Part shown: one piece after another, positions 7,235-15,580 of the stretch | Layout of the letters: each line of letters opens with the position of its first letter | Position numbering within the stretch: position 1 is the first letter of the stretch | DNA from: Paenibacillus catalpae | GTDB taxonomy: Bacteria; Bacillota; Bacilli; Paenibacillales; Paenibacillaceae | Assembly: GCF_900112695.1 (NCBI RefSeq) | Contig: NZ_FOMT01000004.1 | Location: forward strand, 434,001-498,000 | Length of the DNA stretch: 64,000 nucleotides | Reading direction: 5' to 3' | Program-made: the position numbers and the translations under genes | Notes under the pieces: model-generated | Told to the model about the DNA's origin: nothing | The model's database searches: none | Seen by the model: only the letters and a program-made list of their open reading frames with translations

Positions 7235-9364
7235 TTATTGCTCCTTCTCCAGCTCTTCAAGCAGCTTGCGCTTTAATACTTTGCCGATCATCGTCTTCGG
7301 CAGAGAATCCCTGAACTCATACAGATGCGGCACTTTAAACGAAGCAAGCCGCTGTCTGCACCAGACATCGAGCTGGGCCGCCGATACAGTGGAGCCCTTT
7401 TTAAGTACAATGAAAGCCTTCACCGTCTCGCCGCGGTACGGATCTTTGACCCCAAGAACGGTAGCTTCCATCACGGCCGGATGCTCATACAGCACCTCTT
7501 CGACCTCGCGCGGATAAATATTGAAGCCGCCTGCAATAATGACATCCTTGATTCTGTCTACAATCGTAAAATACCCGTCTTCATCCATATAGCCAAGGTC
7601 GCCGGTATGCAGCCAGCCGCCCCGCAGCACAATCTCGGACTCCTTCGGGTTGTTCCAGTATCCCTTCATCACCTGCGGCCCGCGAATAACAAGCTCTCCA
7701 ACCTCCCGGACAGGGAGCGGCCTGCCATCCGGACTAAAGATTGCCACTTCCGTATCGGGAAAAGGCATGCCGATCGTGCCGATTTTGCGTTTGCCCCAGA
7801 TCAGATTGGCATGGGTTACCGGTGAAGCTTCCGTCAGGCCGTAGCCCTCAATCAGCTTCCCGCCTGTCATCTTCTCGAATTGCTCCTGCACCTCAAGCGG
7901 CAATGCCGCCGATCCGCTTATACAGGCCTCGATCGAGGAAAGATCGGTGGTGGCCGATTTCTTATGATTAATAAGAGCGACATACATCGTTGGTGCGCCT
8001 GGGAACAGCGTCGGCTGCTGCCGGCTGATGGTATCCAGCACGGTCTCGGTCTCAAATCGCGGCAGAAGCACAAGCGAGCCTGCGCGCATCACCGAGAAAT
8101 TCATTAACACCGTTAAACCAAATACATGAAATAGCGGCAGCACCGCCAGAAATCTTTCGTAGCCATCCTTCACCTTGTAGCACCAGGCTGAGGTCTGCAT
8201 CGTATTGGCGACAAGATTCCGGTGTGTCAGCATCACCCCTTTCGGTGTTCCGGTTGTCCCTCCCGTATATTGAAGCTGAGCAAGATCGCTGCCGTGGATA
8301 TCCGTAATAACGGGAAGATTAGAACTGGAGGCAAGAAGCTTCCGGTAAGCGACTACCCCGTGACGGCCGTACGGAATATCTGCTTTGAAGCCTTCTTTGC
8401 GTTGTTTGAGCGGATAGAGGAGATTTTTCGGAAAAGGAAGACCGTCCTTCAGCGACGTAATGATGACGTTCTTAAGCTTCGGCAGAGGTCCTGCCTCGGG
8501 AAACTCGCCGCGAACGTTCGCAACGCGCTCGTAGAACAAATCGACGGTAATAATCGTTGTCGCGCCGCTGTCCTTCAGCTGATGCTCCAGCTCCCGCTCT
8601 ACATAGAGCGGATTGGTCTGGACTACAACCGCGCCAATCATCAGGGCGGCGTAATAGGAGATAACCGCCTGCGGACAGTTAGGCAGCATAATAGCGACGC
8701 GGTCGCCACGGTTAATTCCAAGAGAAATGAGGCCGTTGGCCAGCCTGCAGGTATGGTCATAGAGCTCACGGTAAGTGAGCGACTTGCCTAGAAAATGAAC
8801 GGCTTCGTTGGCTGGAAATTTCTCTACGGCATTAATCAGAAACTGCGGAATGCCATGGTTCGGGTAATCCAGAGAAGCCGGAATCTCCGGCGGATAATGG
8901 CGCAGCCATGGCTTTGGAATCTCGGCCGGAGGAGCCACAGGCTCCTCCGGCGGGGATGCTGCGGAAGCTACCGCTTCCTCGGGGGCCAGCTCCTCGTGAG
9001 GGACGCCACCCGGAGCTAGTTCCGCCGCCGGCGGCTCCTCAGAGAAGGCCTCTTCTGCGGCTGGCTCGGACGCCGGTGCGGGCTGGGCTGCTGCGGGTTC
9101 TCCGCTGGAAGCTTCAGCTTCGGACGATGTTGGCTCCACCGCTGGCGGCTCCTCAGGGGAGGCCGCACCGGCAGACAGCTGTTCCGACTCGACAGCAACA
9201 GCTTCCTCGCCCGGTGCAGTCTCCGTAGGCAGTTCCGCTGCTATGAGCTGCGGGGCTGCGGCTTCCTCCTGCTGTGGCGGTAATAGCGTTTCGATTGGTG
9301 CGGAATCGGTCGGCTCTTGCCGATCCTCGGGTACAAGCGGGCGTTCTTGATTTGCCCTATCCAT
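7235..9364 (-). CDS. Long-chain acyl-CoA synthetase with a 150-residue disordered N-terminal extension
   Basis: From about residue 150 (PKPWLRHYPPEIPASLDYPN) the protein is a normal ATP-dependent fatty acid-CoA ligase. It has P-loop-like YTGGTTGTPKGVMLTHRNL, EGYGLTEASPVTH, the adenylate-binding HTGDLGYMDEDGYFTIVDRIKD and the C-terminal catalytic Lys in GKVLKRKL. The first 150 residues are almost only Ala, Glu, Pro and Ser in EEP/PAAE-like repeats and look disordered. AGGAGGGGG lies 7 bp before the ATG and no in-frame Met starts the conserved part, so the extension appears to be translated. Family members such as LcfA begin near the conserved part. It activates fatty acids for the neighbouring beta-oxidation enzymes. 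Confidence 0.93.
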   Translation of the reverse strand: MDRANQERPLVPEDRQEPTDSAPIETLLPPQQEEAAAPQLIAAELPTETAPGEEAVAVESEQLSAGAASPEEPPAVEPTSSEAEASSGEPAAAQPAPASEPAAEEAFSEEPPAAELAPGGVPHEELAPEEAVASAASPPEEPVAPPAEIPKPWLRHYPPEIPASLDYPNHGIPQFLINAVEKFPANEAVHFLGKSLTYRELYDHTCRLANGLISLGINRGDRVAIMLPNCPQAVISYYAALMIGAVVVQTNPLYVERELEHQLKDSGATTIITVDLFYERVANVRGEFPEAGPLPKLKNVIITSLKDGLPFPKNLLYPLKQRKEGFKADIPYGRHGVVAYRKLLASSSNLPVITDIHGSDLAQLQYTGGTTGTPKGVMLTHRNLVANTMQTSAWCYKVKDGYERFLAVLPLFHVFGLTVLMNFSVMRAGSLVLLPRFETETVLDTISRQQPTLFPGAPTMYVALINHKKSATTDLSSIEACISGSAALPLEVQEQFEKMTGGKLIEGYGLTEASPVTHANLIWGKRKIGTIGMPFPDTEVAIFSPDGRPLPVREVGELVIRGPQVMKGYWNNPKESEIVLRGGWLHTGDLGYMDEDGYFTIVDRIKDVIIAGGFNIYPREVEEVLYEHPAVMEATVLGVKDPYRGETVKAFIVLKKGSTVSAAQLDVWCRQRLASFKVPHLYEFRDSLPKTMIGKVLKRKLLEELEKEQ

Positions 9365-9379
9365 ATGGCGTTCCCCCTC

Positions 9380-11155
9380 CTACACAATGTATTGCTCCCC
9401 GCTAATGACACGTGCGGCAATCTCCCGTTTGGCGGCAATCGTATCGATCAGCGGCCCGCGCATCAGCTTCTTCAAGACCGACAGCTGCATTTGCAGGGCA
9501 TCTCCTTTAGCCAGTGCAGCCAGCGCAACCTTCGCAATCGATTCAATCTTCTCGAGCGCTTCCTGAACGAATATTTCCGTCATTTGAATCGCGTTCCGAG
9601 CATCTCCGCCGCTTTGCACAAGCTTTTGCGTGCGGAGCAGCGCGCTTTCGGCCGCGAACAGCTGAATCATGATGTCAGACAGCGAGCAGAGCACCTCCTG
9701 CTCCTGGTCAAGGCGCGTTCCAAGCTTTTGTACGGCGAGGCCGCCGACGGCCAGAAAAGCTTTTTTCCCTTGCGATACCCGGTACGCCTCACGGCTAAGC
9801 GGCTCATCAAACGGCGGCACCGGCATCGGCTGAAGCAGCTCGGCCTGCAGGGCCTGTGCTTTGTCGAGGAGAGGAAGCTCGCCCTTCATCGCTTTTTTCA
9901 GCAATGTTCCTGGAATGAGCATCCGGTTAATCTCGTTCGTCCCTTCAAAAATCCGGTTAATCCGCGAATCCCGGTATATCCGCTCCACCTTGTATTCCTT
10001 GATATAGCCGTAGCCGCCATGAATCTGGACACCTTCGTCAGCGACAAAATCCAATGCTTCCGACGCGAACACTTTAATAATGGAGCACTCCAGCGCGTAT
10101 TCGCTGATCGCCTTCGCAGCCCTCACGCCGGCATCCGGCGCATCGGCGCCTGCCCCTTCCGCGCTGAGCATTGCGTCAATCCAGCCAGCCGTCCGATAAA
10201 CCATTGATTCGAGCACGTAAGTTCTTATGTTCATATCCGCCAGCTTGGCGCCGATCAGCGGGTAGGAGGAGATGGCGCGGCCAAATTGCTTGCGCGTATT
10301 GGCGTATTTGGAGGCCAGCTCAATCGTTTCTTTTGCCCCGCCAAGGCAGCCCGCCCCCAGCTTGAACCGCCCGATGTTCAGAATATTGAACGCGATCTTA
10401 TGTCCCTGACCAATCTCGCCAAGCACATGATCGACCGGCACCGCCACATCTTCGAAAAATAACGGACGGGTCGACGAGCCTTTGATGCCCATCTTGTGCT
10501 CCTCCGGTCCAAGGCTGAAGCCCGGCATGCCCTTCTCGACGATAAACGCGGTAAAGGCCTCCCCATCCACCTTCGCATACACGATAAACACATCCGCAAA
10601 GCCAGCGTTGGTAATGTACAGTTTGGAGCCGTTCAGAATGTAATGGCTGCCGTCAGGCGACAGCTTTGCGGTTGTTTTGGCCCCTAATGCATCTGATCCG
10701 GAGGCCGGCTCCGTCAAGCAATAGGCGGCAATCAGCTCGCCGGTAGCAAGCTTCGGCAAGTATTTGCGCTTCTGGGCAGCAGTCCCGAAAAAGACAATCG
10801 GCAGCGTGCCGATCCCCGTATGAGCGCCTACGGACAGCGCGAAAGAGGAGGCGCGGGCAAGCGTCTCCGACAGCAGGGTGGTGCTTACTTTATCGAGTCC
10901 AAGACCGCCGTATGCTTCCGGTATATCTGCGCCCAGCAGCCCCAGCTCGCCTGCCTGGCGCATCAGCTTCACCGTCAGCTCATAATCCAGTCCCTCAAGT
11001 TGCTCATCAAGCGGAAAAATCTCTCCCTCCACAAACTGCTGCGCCGCATCCGCCATCATCCGCTGCTCTTCATTGAAGTCCTCCGGCGTCACCGTTGCGG
11101 ACGGCAAAGCGTCCTCAATGACGAATCTGCCGCCAAAACGAATGTTTTCCCCCAT
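9380..11155 (-). CDS. fadE: Acyl-CoA dehydrogenase, FadE-like
   Basis: The 591-residue flavoprotein has the acyl-CoA dehydrogenase core with YCLTEPASGSDA and the C-terminal signature QIHGGYGYIKEYKVERIYRDSRI. An extra C-terminal helical domain of about 190 residues matches the large FadE class of Bacillus (about 594 aa). It catalyses the first, FAD-dependent oxidation of acyl-CoA and hands electrons to ETF, encoded 8 kb away. AAAGGAG precedes the ATG. It lies 15 bp upstream of the ligase and 53 bp downstream of the thiolase, and thus in the same transcript. Confidence 0.94.
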   Translation of the reverse strand: MGENIRFGGRFVIEDALPSATVTPEDFNEEQRMMADAAQQFVEGEIFPLDEQLEGLDYELTVKLMRQAGELGLLGADIPEAYGGLGLDKVSTTLLSETLARASSFALSVGAHTGIGTLPIVFFGTAAQKRKYLPKLATGELIAAYCLTEPASGSDALGAKTTAKLSPDGSHYILNGSKLYITNAGFADVFIVYAKVDGEAFTAFIVEKGMPGFSLGPEEHKMGIKGSSTRPLFFEDVAVPVDHVLGEIGQGHKIAFNILNIGRFKLGAGCLGGAKETIELASKYANTRKQFGRAISSYPLIGAKLADMNIRTYVLESMVYRTAGWIDAMLSAEGAGADAPDAGVRAAKAISEYALECSIIKVFASEALDFVADEGVQIHGGYGYIKEYKVERIYRDSRINRIFEGTNEINRMLIPGTLLKKAMKGELPLLDKAQALQAELLQPMPVPPFDEPLSREAYRVSQGKKAFLAVGGLAVQKLGTRLDQEQEVLCSLSDIMIQLFAAESALLRTQKLVQSGGDARNAIQMTEIFVQEALEKIESIAKVALAALAKGDALQMQLSVLKKLMRGPLIDTIAAKREIAARVISGEQYIV

Positions 11156-11208
11156 GCCTAAAGTCTCCTTTCAGTTGGCTTTCCTGCTTCCTCCACTTGC
11201 GCGCTGCG

Positions 11209-12420
11209 TTAAGCGTATACCTCGAACACGCCAGCCGCTCCCATGCCGCCGCCTACGCACATCGTCACGACACCAATCCCGCCGCCGCGTCTCCTCAGCT
11301 CATGAATAAGCGATACCGACAGCTTTGTTCCCGTACAGCCAAGCGGATGACCAAGCGCAATCGCCCCGCCGTTTACATTAACGCGTTCCGGATCGATGCC
11401 AAGCTGCTCGATAATCGGCACGCACTGGGCGGCAAAAGCTTCATTCAGCTCGAAAATATCAACGTCATTAACCGTTAGTTTAGCGGCTTGAAGTGCCTTT
11501 GGAATGGCCTCAATCGGGCCAATGCCCATCACCTCCGGCGCTACACCTGCAACCCGATAGGTACGGAAAACGGCAAGCGGCGTCAGCCCCAGCGCTCTCG
11601 CTTTGGCACGGCTCATCACTACAACGGCTGCAGCGCCGTCGCTCATCTGCGAGGAATTGCCGGCTGTAACGGTTCCTTCCCGGGCAAAAGACGGCTTCAG
11701 CGGCGCCAGTGTCTCCGGCGTTGTCTCGGCCCGAACGCCCTCATCGGTATCAAAGGTAAAAGTCCGCTCGGTCGGCCGGCCGTACTCGTTCACATCGGAA
11801 CGGGAGGCCGTGACCGGTACAATCTCATCCTTGAAGCGGCCTTCCTGAATGGCTGCCGCCGCCTTGCGATGGCTGGCTGCGGCGAACGCATCCTGCGCCG
11901 CGCGAGAAACATTGTAACGGCGGGCCACCTCCTCGGCGGTATGGCCCATTCCCATGTAAACTTCCGGCATCGCATCTACAATGCCCGGATGAGGAGCCAG
12001 CTTAAAGCCGGTCATCGGCACATGGCTCATGCTTTCCACGCCGCCGGCCACCAGAACGTCGGCATCGCCTAGACGTATGCGTTCAGCGGCATAAGCGATC
12101 GACTGCAGTCCCGATGCGCAGAACCGGTTAATGGTCACGGCCGGCGTTGTAACCGGAAAGCCGGAATAGAGCGAAATGATTCTCGCCATATTTAGTCCCT
12201 GCTCCCCCTCCGGCATGGCACAGCCGATAATAACATCCTCGATATCTTCCGCTTTAAGGCCCGGCACCCGCTCCAGCGCCGCCGTCAGCACGGCCCGTCC
12301 GAGGTCCTCGGCCCTCGTCTCCGCCAAACTCCCCTTCTTCGCCTTGCCCACCGCGGTCCGTACCGCGGATACGATAACGGCATCGCGGTCACTATCCGTA
12401 AACTTGCCCGCTGCTCCCAT
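11209..12420 (-). CDS. fadA: Acetyl-CoA C-acyltransferase (3-ketoacyl-CoA thiolase), FadA-like
   Basis: The 403-residue thiolase has all catalytic elements: the nucleophilic Cys in NRFCASGLQSIAYA, the NEAFAAQ and GGAIALGHPLGCTG motifs and the C-terminal Cys in MCVGGGMGAAGVFE. It cleaves 3-ketoacyl-CoA to acetyl-CoA and a shortened acyl-CoA. AGAAGGAGG lies 8 bp before the ATG. In Bacillus fadN-fadA-fadE are adjacent; here the order is the same but 670 bp of palindromic repeats separate fadN from fadA, so fadA may have its own promoter or be affected by the array. Confidence 0.95.
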   Translation of the reverse strand: MGAAGKFTDSDRDAVIVSAVRTAVGKAKKGSLAETRAEDLGRAVLTAALERVPGLKAEDIEDVIIGCAMPEGEQGLNMARIISLYSGFPVTTPAVTINRFCASGLQSIAYAAERIRLGDADVLVAGGVESMSHVPMTGFKLAPHPGIVDAMPEVYMGMGHTAEEVARRYNVSRAAQDAFAAASHRKAAAAIQEGRFKDEIVPVTASRSDVNEYGRPTERTFTFDTDEGVRAETTPETLAPLKPSFAREGTVTAGNSSQMSDGAAAVVVMSRAKARALGLTPLAVFRTYRVAGVAPEVMGIGPIEAIPKALQAAKLTVNDVDIFELNEAFAAQCVPIIEQLGIDPERVNVNGGAIALGHPLGCTGTKLSVSLIHELRRRGGGIGVVTMCVGGGMGAAGVFEVYA

Positions 12421-12553
12421 AAGCGTCCTCCTTCTTATTGGCGCCGCGCACCATGCCAGCGCGGCACCTTGTGTTGCAATGATTAAATGCGGCTCGTCAT
12501 GTTCAAGCCGGATTATAAGACCCTGTAACTTTGTTTGCTGATGAGCGTGGCAG

Positions 12554-12761
12554 ATAAGGCCCTCGGAAGGTCTTATTTGCTGCTTAACCCTTATGTGAGA
12601 CCAATTTTGATGGAAAGTTAAGGTCCATAGGGACCTTAAGTTCGTGAAAGTAACTCTTTCCGATCCTTTTCTCCCGGAATCTCTGTATTAAGGTCCTTCA
12701 GGGGCCTTAATGTGCCTCAAACTACGAGTTACAGTGATCTTAAGGCTCCTAAAGGGCCTTA
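12554..12761. repeat. Array of four AAGGYCC-type palindromes
   Basis: Units of the form TTAAGGTCC-N4/5-GGACCTTAA occur at 12554-12576, 12618-12639, 12687-12711 and 12741-12761. All are imperfect but self-complementary, with some G-T type pairs. Centre spacings are about 63, 71 and 52 bp. The family is shared with the array between etfB and etfA at 19163-19534. Confidence 0.8.
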
Positions 12762-12780
12762 TTTCTTCAGCGGCAGACTT

Positions 12781-12975
12781 CTACATTGGATTCACTCCAG
12801 TGAAAAAGGAACAAATCGTCCACAGTAACTGGCTACATTGGATTTCGTACAGTCTATTTCGCTTAAATGAGCTGATCTAGAGGGAAGCAGCTGATTTTGG
12901 TGGATGGAATCCAATGTAGACTTAGTTACTGGTCGATAATGCAGCATTAGGTTGGATGAAATACAGTCTGAGCCT
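12781..12975. repeat. Array of four TGGAT-N3-ATCCA-type palindromes (copy 1)
   Basis: The cores are TGGAT-TCA-CTCCA (centre 12793), TGGAT-TTC-GTACA (12845), TGGAT-GGA-ATCCA (12907) and TGGAT-GAA-ATACA (12959). The first two are preceded by CTACAT and the third is followed by the inverse, ATGTAG. Spacings are 52, 62 and 52 bp. Linkers resemble those of the copy at 25534-25711, for example a GTTACT-x-GGTCGATAATGCA versus GTTACTTGACCTCGGTGCA stretch. Confidence 0.8.
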
Positions 12976-13093
12976 GGAGTCCAGTCAGAGCAGAGCTAGA
13001 CGTATTACGCCGCTGTCCAAACTCGTTTCTTTGGCACCTTGAGTGCTGCTTGCTGCCCTAAGCACTACAAGTACCCACAAGCATCTGCTCCGC

Positions 13094-15511
13094 CTAATTC
13101 CGCAGCGGCTTGCCGGTGGAAAGCATGTGGCTCATGCGATCCTGCGTCTTGCGCTCGCCGCAAAGGCTGAGGAACGCTTCGCATTCCAGATCGAGCAAAT
13201 ACTGCTCGCTCACCTCTGCACCCGGCGCGGCATCGCCGCCGGCCATGACATGCGCGAGCTTACCTGCGATCAGCGCATCATGCTTGCTGATCTGTCCGCC
13301 GAGCAGCAGGCTGTGCACGCCCATGCGGAGCACGGCCTTGCCTTCGCGGCCGGCGACGCGGACGCGGGCCTCGGGCTGCGGCGCATAGCCCGCCCGGTCG
13401 AGCTCGAGCACCGCCCGTTTCGCCTCGGCAATACGCGCATCCTGCCGCATAATGACGCGGTCCTGCGGGCGCTTCAGCCCGATGCGGCCAACGTCGAAGC
13501 CGCTTGTCGAGGTTTTCGCCATCGCAACGGTCTCAAACAGCGCGTTCAAATGCGGCTGAATATCGCCGCCTCCTGCCCTTGCTGCCGCCATAACGGCAGC
13601 TTCCTTCGAACCGCCTCCCGCCGGAATGAGGCCAACCCCGGTCTCCACGAGACCGAAGTACGTCTCCGGCGAGAAAATAATCTGATCCGCCGGAAGGCAT
13701 GCCTCGACACCTCCGCCAAGCGTCATCCGGTGAGGCGCGGCGACGACGGGACGGTCTAATTTTTTGATCGAAAGCATGCTGCTCTGGAACATGCGGATGA
13801 TGTCCTCGACCTCTTCCCACTCACCGTTTTGCGCTTCCATCAAGAGCAGCAGCAGGTTTGCGCCAACGCAGAAATTCCGTCCGTCATTGGCGATTACAAG
13901 TCCGCGCCAGTTCTTGCTCACTTCCTCGGCCGTTCGCCGGATTGCCGACAGAATCTCTCCGCCGATGGCGTTATTCTGGGAATGAAACTCGAGGCATACG
14001 ACATCGTCGCCAAGATCAATGAGGCTGGCGTCCGAAGTACGCAGCACCGTTCGGCCGGCTTCCTTCAGACCAGCAAGCGAGATCTCATCCGGCGACAGCT
14101 CCTCGGCTGCATATCCGCCGCCTCCGCCGGAATAAACCAAGCGCCTGCCCTCCTGCACCGCATAAAAGCTGCCATGCCCTTCCGTGATCCATTGCGTTAC
14201 CCATTCCGGCACCGCATCCCCTTCGGCCTTCATCCTAGCAACGGATTTCTCTAATCCCAGCGCATCCCACAGCTCGAATGGACCAAGCTCCCAGCTGAAC
14301 CCCCATTTCATCGCCTTGTCGATGTCCGAGATGGAATCGGCTATGACCCCAACAAGGGCTGCCGAATAGAGCAGCGTTCGCTTGATCGTCTGCCAGGCAA
14401 ACTGGGCATATTTATGCTTCGGATCCGTGCCAAGGAGCGCGCGGACTTTGCCGCCCGTGCCTTTGGCCGCCTTGGCCGCATCAATGATGGGACCTTTCAC
14501 GGAGCTCCGAGGCCGGTAAGCAAGCGATTCCAAATCTAAGGATTCGATCTCGCTGCCGCCCTTTGACCCCTTGATTTTGCGGTAAAAGCCCCCGCCGCTT
14601 TTCTCCCCCAGCCTGCCCGAAGCGACCAGCTGCTCCAAGAGCGGTGGTCTTGCGAAGGTCTCGCGCTCCGCAGCATCCGTGCTTTTGTCGCGCACATTAT
14701 CTACAACGTGAAGCAGCGTATCGAGCCCGACCAGATCCAGCATGCGGAACGTTGCCGTCTTCGGCCGCCCCATTGCCGGCCCGGTCAGCGCATCGGCTTC
14801 CTCCACCGTAAGGCCGTATCGCAATACTTCCTCCAGCGTCACGAGCATGCCGTATGTGCCGATCCGGTTGGCGATGAAGTTTGGCGTATCTTTGGCCACA
14901 ACAACGCCTTTGCCAAGCCGCTCCTCGCATAATGCCGTCAGCAGCGCCGTAACCTCTGGATCGGTATCACCCGTCGGCACAACCTCCACCAGCTTCATAT
15001 AGCGGGGCGGGTTGAAAAAATGCGTCACCGCAAAATGCTGCCGGAACGTTTCGCTCCTGCCCTCCACCATTTCAGCAACCGATAAGCCCGATGTATTCGA
15101 AGTTACCAGCGTCCCGGGCTTCCACACCGACTCTATCTTCTCGAACAAGCTCCGCTTAATATCCAGCCGCTCCACAACGGCTTCCACAATCCAATCCGCC
15201 TCGGATAATCCCGCCAGATGATCCTCCAGATTACCTGCCGTAATCCTTCCGGCAAAAGACGGCTCATACAGCGGCGCAGGCTGAGCCTTGGCCATACGGG
15301 CAACCGCGGCTTGGGCAAGACGGCTGCGCACTTGCGGAGAAGCCAGCGTGAGCCCGCGTTTTTCCTCCTCCGGCAGCAGAGATTGCGGCACCACATCGAG
15401 CAGCAGCACGCGCATGCCGGCATTTGCCAGATGCGCAGCAATTCCGGCCCCCATGACACCGGAGCCGATGACGGCCGCACGCCTCACCGTACCCGTTCGA
15501 TTGTTCGACAT
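13094..15511 (-). CDS. fadN: 3-hydroxyacyl-CoA dehydrogenase / enoyl-CoA hydratase, FadN-like
   Basis: At 805 residues this matches the FadN class. It has an N-terminal NAD-binding fold (AAVIGSGVMGAGIAAHLANAG), the hydroxyacyl-CoA dehydrogenase signature (FAVTHFFNPPRYMKLVEVVP), a second HAD C-terminal segment, and a C-terminal crotonase domain from about residue 480 (FCVGANLLLLLMEA, PHRMTLGGGVEACLPAD). It performs the hydration and NAD-dependent oxidation steps of beta-oxidation. AGGAGG lies 9 bp before the ATG. It follows the FadF-like gene by 69 bp. The C-terminal part is GC-rich and gives several long antisense frames that I regard as shadows. Confidence 0.94.
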   Translation of the reverse strand: MSNNRTGTVRRAAVIGSGVMGAGIAAHLANAGMRVLLLDVVPQSLLPEEEKRGLTLASPQVRSRLAQAAVARMAKAQPAPLYEPSFAGRITAGNLEDHLAGLSEADWIVEAVVERLDIKRSLFEKIESVWKPGTLVTSNTSGLSVAEMVEGRSETFRQHFAVTHFFNPPRYMKLVEVVPTGDTDPEVTALLTALCEERLGKGVVVAKDTPNFIANRIGTYGMLVTLEEVLRYGLTVEEADALTGPAMGRPKTATFRMLDLVGLDTLLHVVDNVRDKSTDAAERETFARPPLLEQLVASGRLGEKSGGGFYRKIKGSKGGSEIESLDLESLAYRPRSSVKGPIIDAAKAAKGTGGKVRALLGTDPKHKYAQFAWQTIKRTLLYSAALVGVIADSISDIDKAMKWGFSWELGPFELWDALGLEKSVARMKAEGDAVPEWVTQWITEGHGSFYAVQEGRRLVYSGGGGGYAAEELSPDEISLAGLKEAGRTVLRTSDASLIDLGDDVVCLEFHSQNNAIGGEILSAIRRTAEEVSKNWRGLVIANDGRNFCVGANLLLLLMEAQNGEWEEVEDIIRMFQSSMLSIKKLDRPVVAAPHRMTLGGGVEACLPADQIIFSPETYFGLVETGVGLIPAGGGSKEAAVMAAARAGGGDIQPHLNALFETVAMAKTSTSGFDVGRIGLKRPQDRVIMRQDARIAEAKRAVLELDRAGYAPQPEARVRVAGREGKAVLRMGVHSLLLGGQISKHDALIAGKLAHVMAGGDAAPGAEVSEQYLLDLECEAFLSLCGERKTQDRMSHMLSTGKPLRN

Positions 15512-15580
15512 TCGAAAGTACCTCCTAAAAAAGTATATTTAGGCCATTCGTGATGTTTTTTCCTTAGCAAATCTGTTAAC

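Larger units (their letters stand above)
12421..13093. other. 670-bp gene-free gap filled with palindrome arrays
   Basis: No convincing coding frame exists between fadA and fadN. The stretch holds eight short palindromes with centres near 12565, 12628, 12699, 12751, 12793, 12845, 12907 and 12959. They fall into two sequence families, listed separately. Both neighbouring genes read leftward, so the gap would lie inside the expected fadN-fadA-fadE transcript. I found no T-rich terminator and no sequence like the Bacillus FadR operator. Confidence 0.8.
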
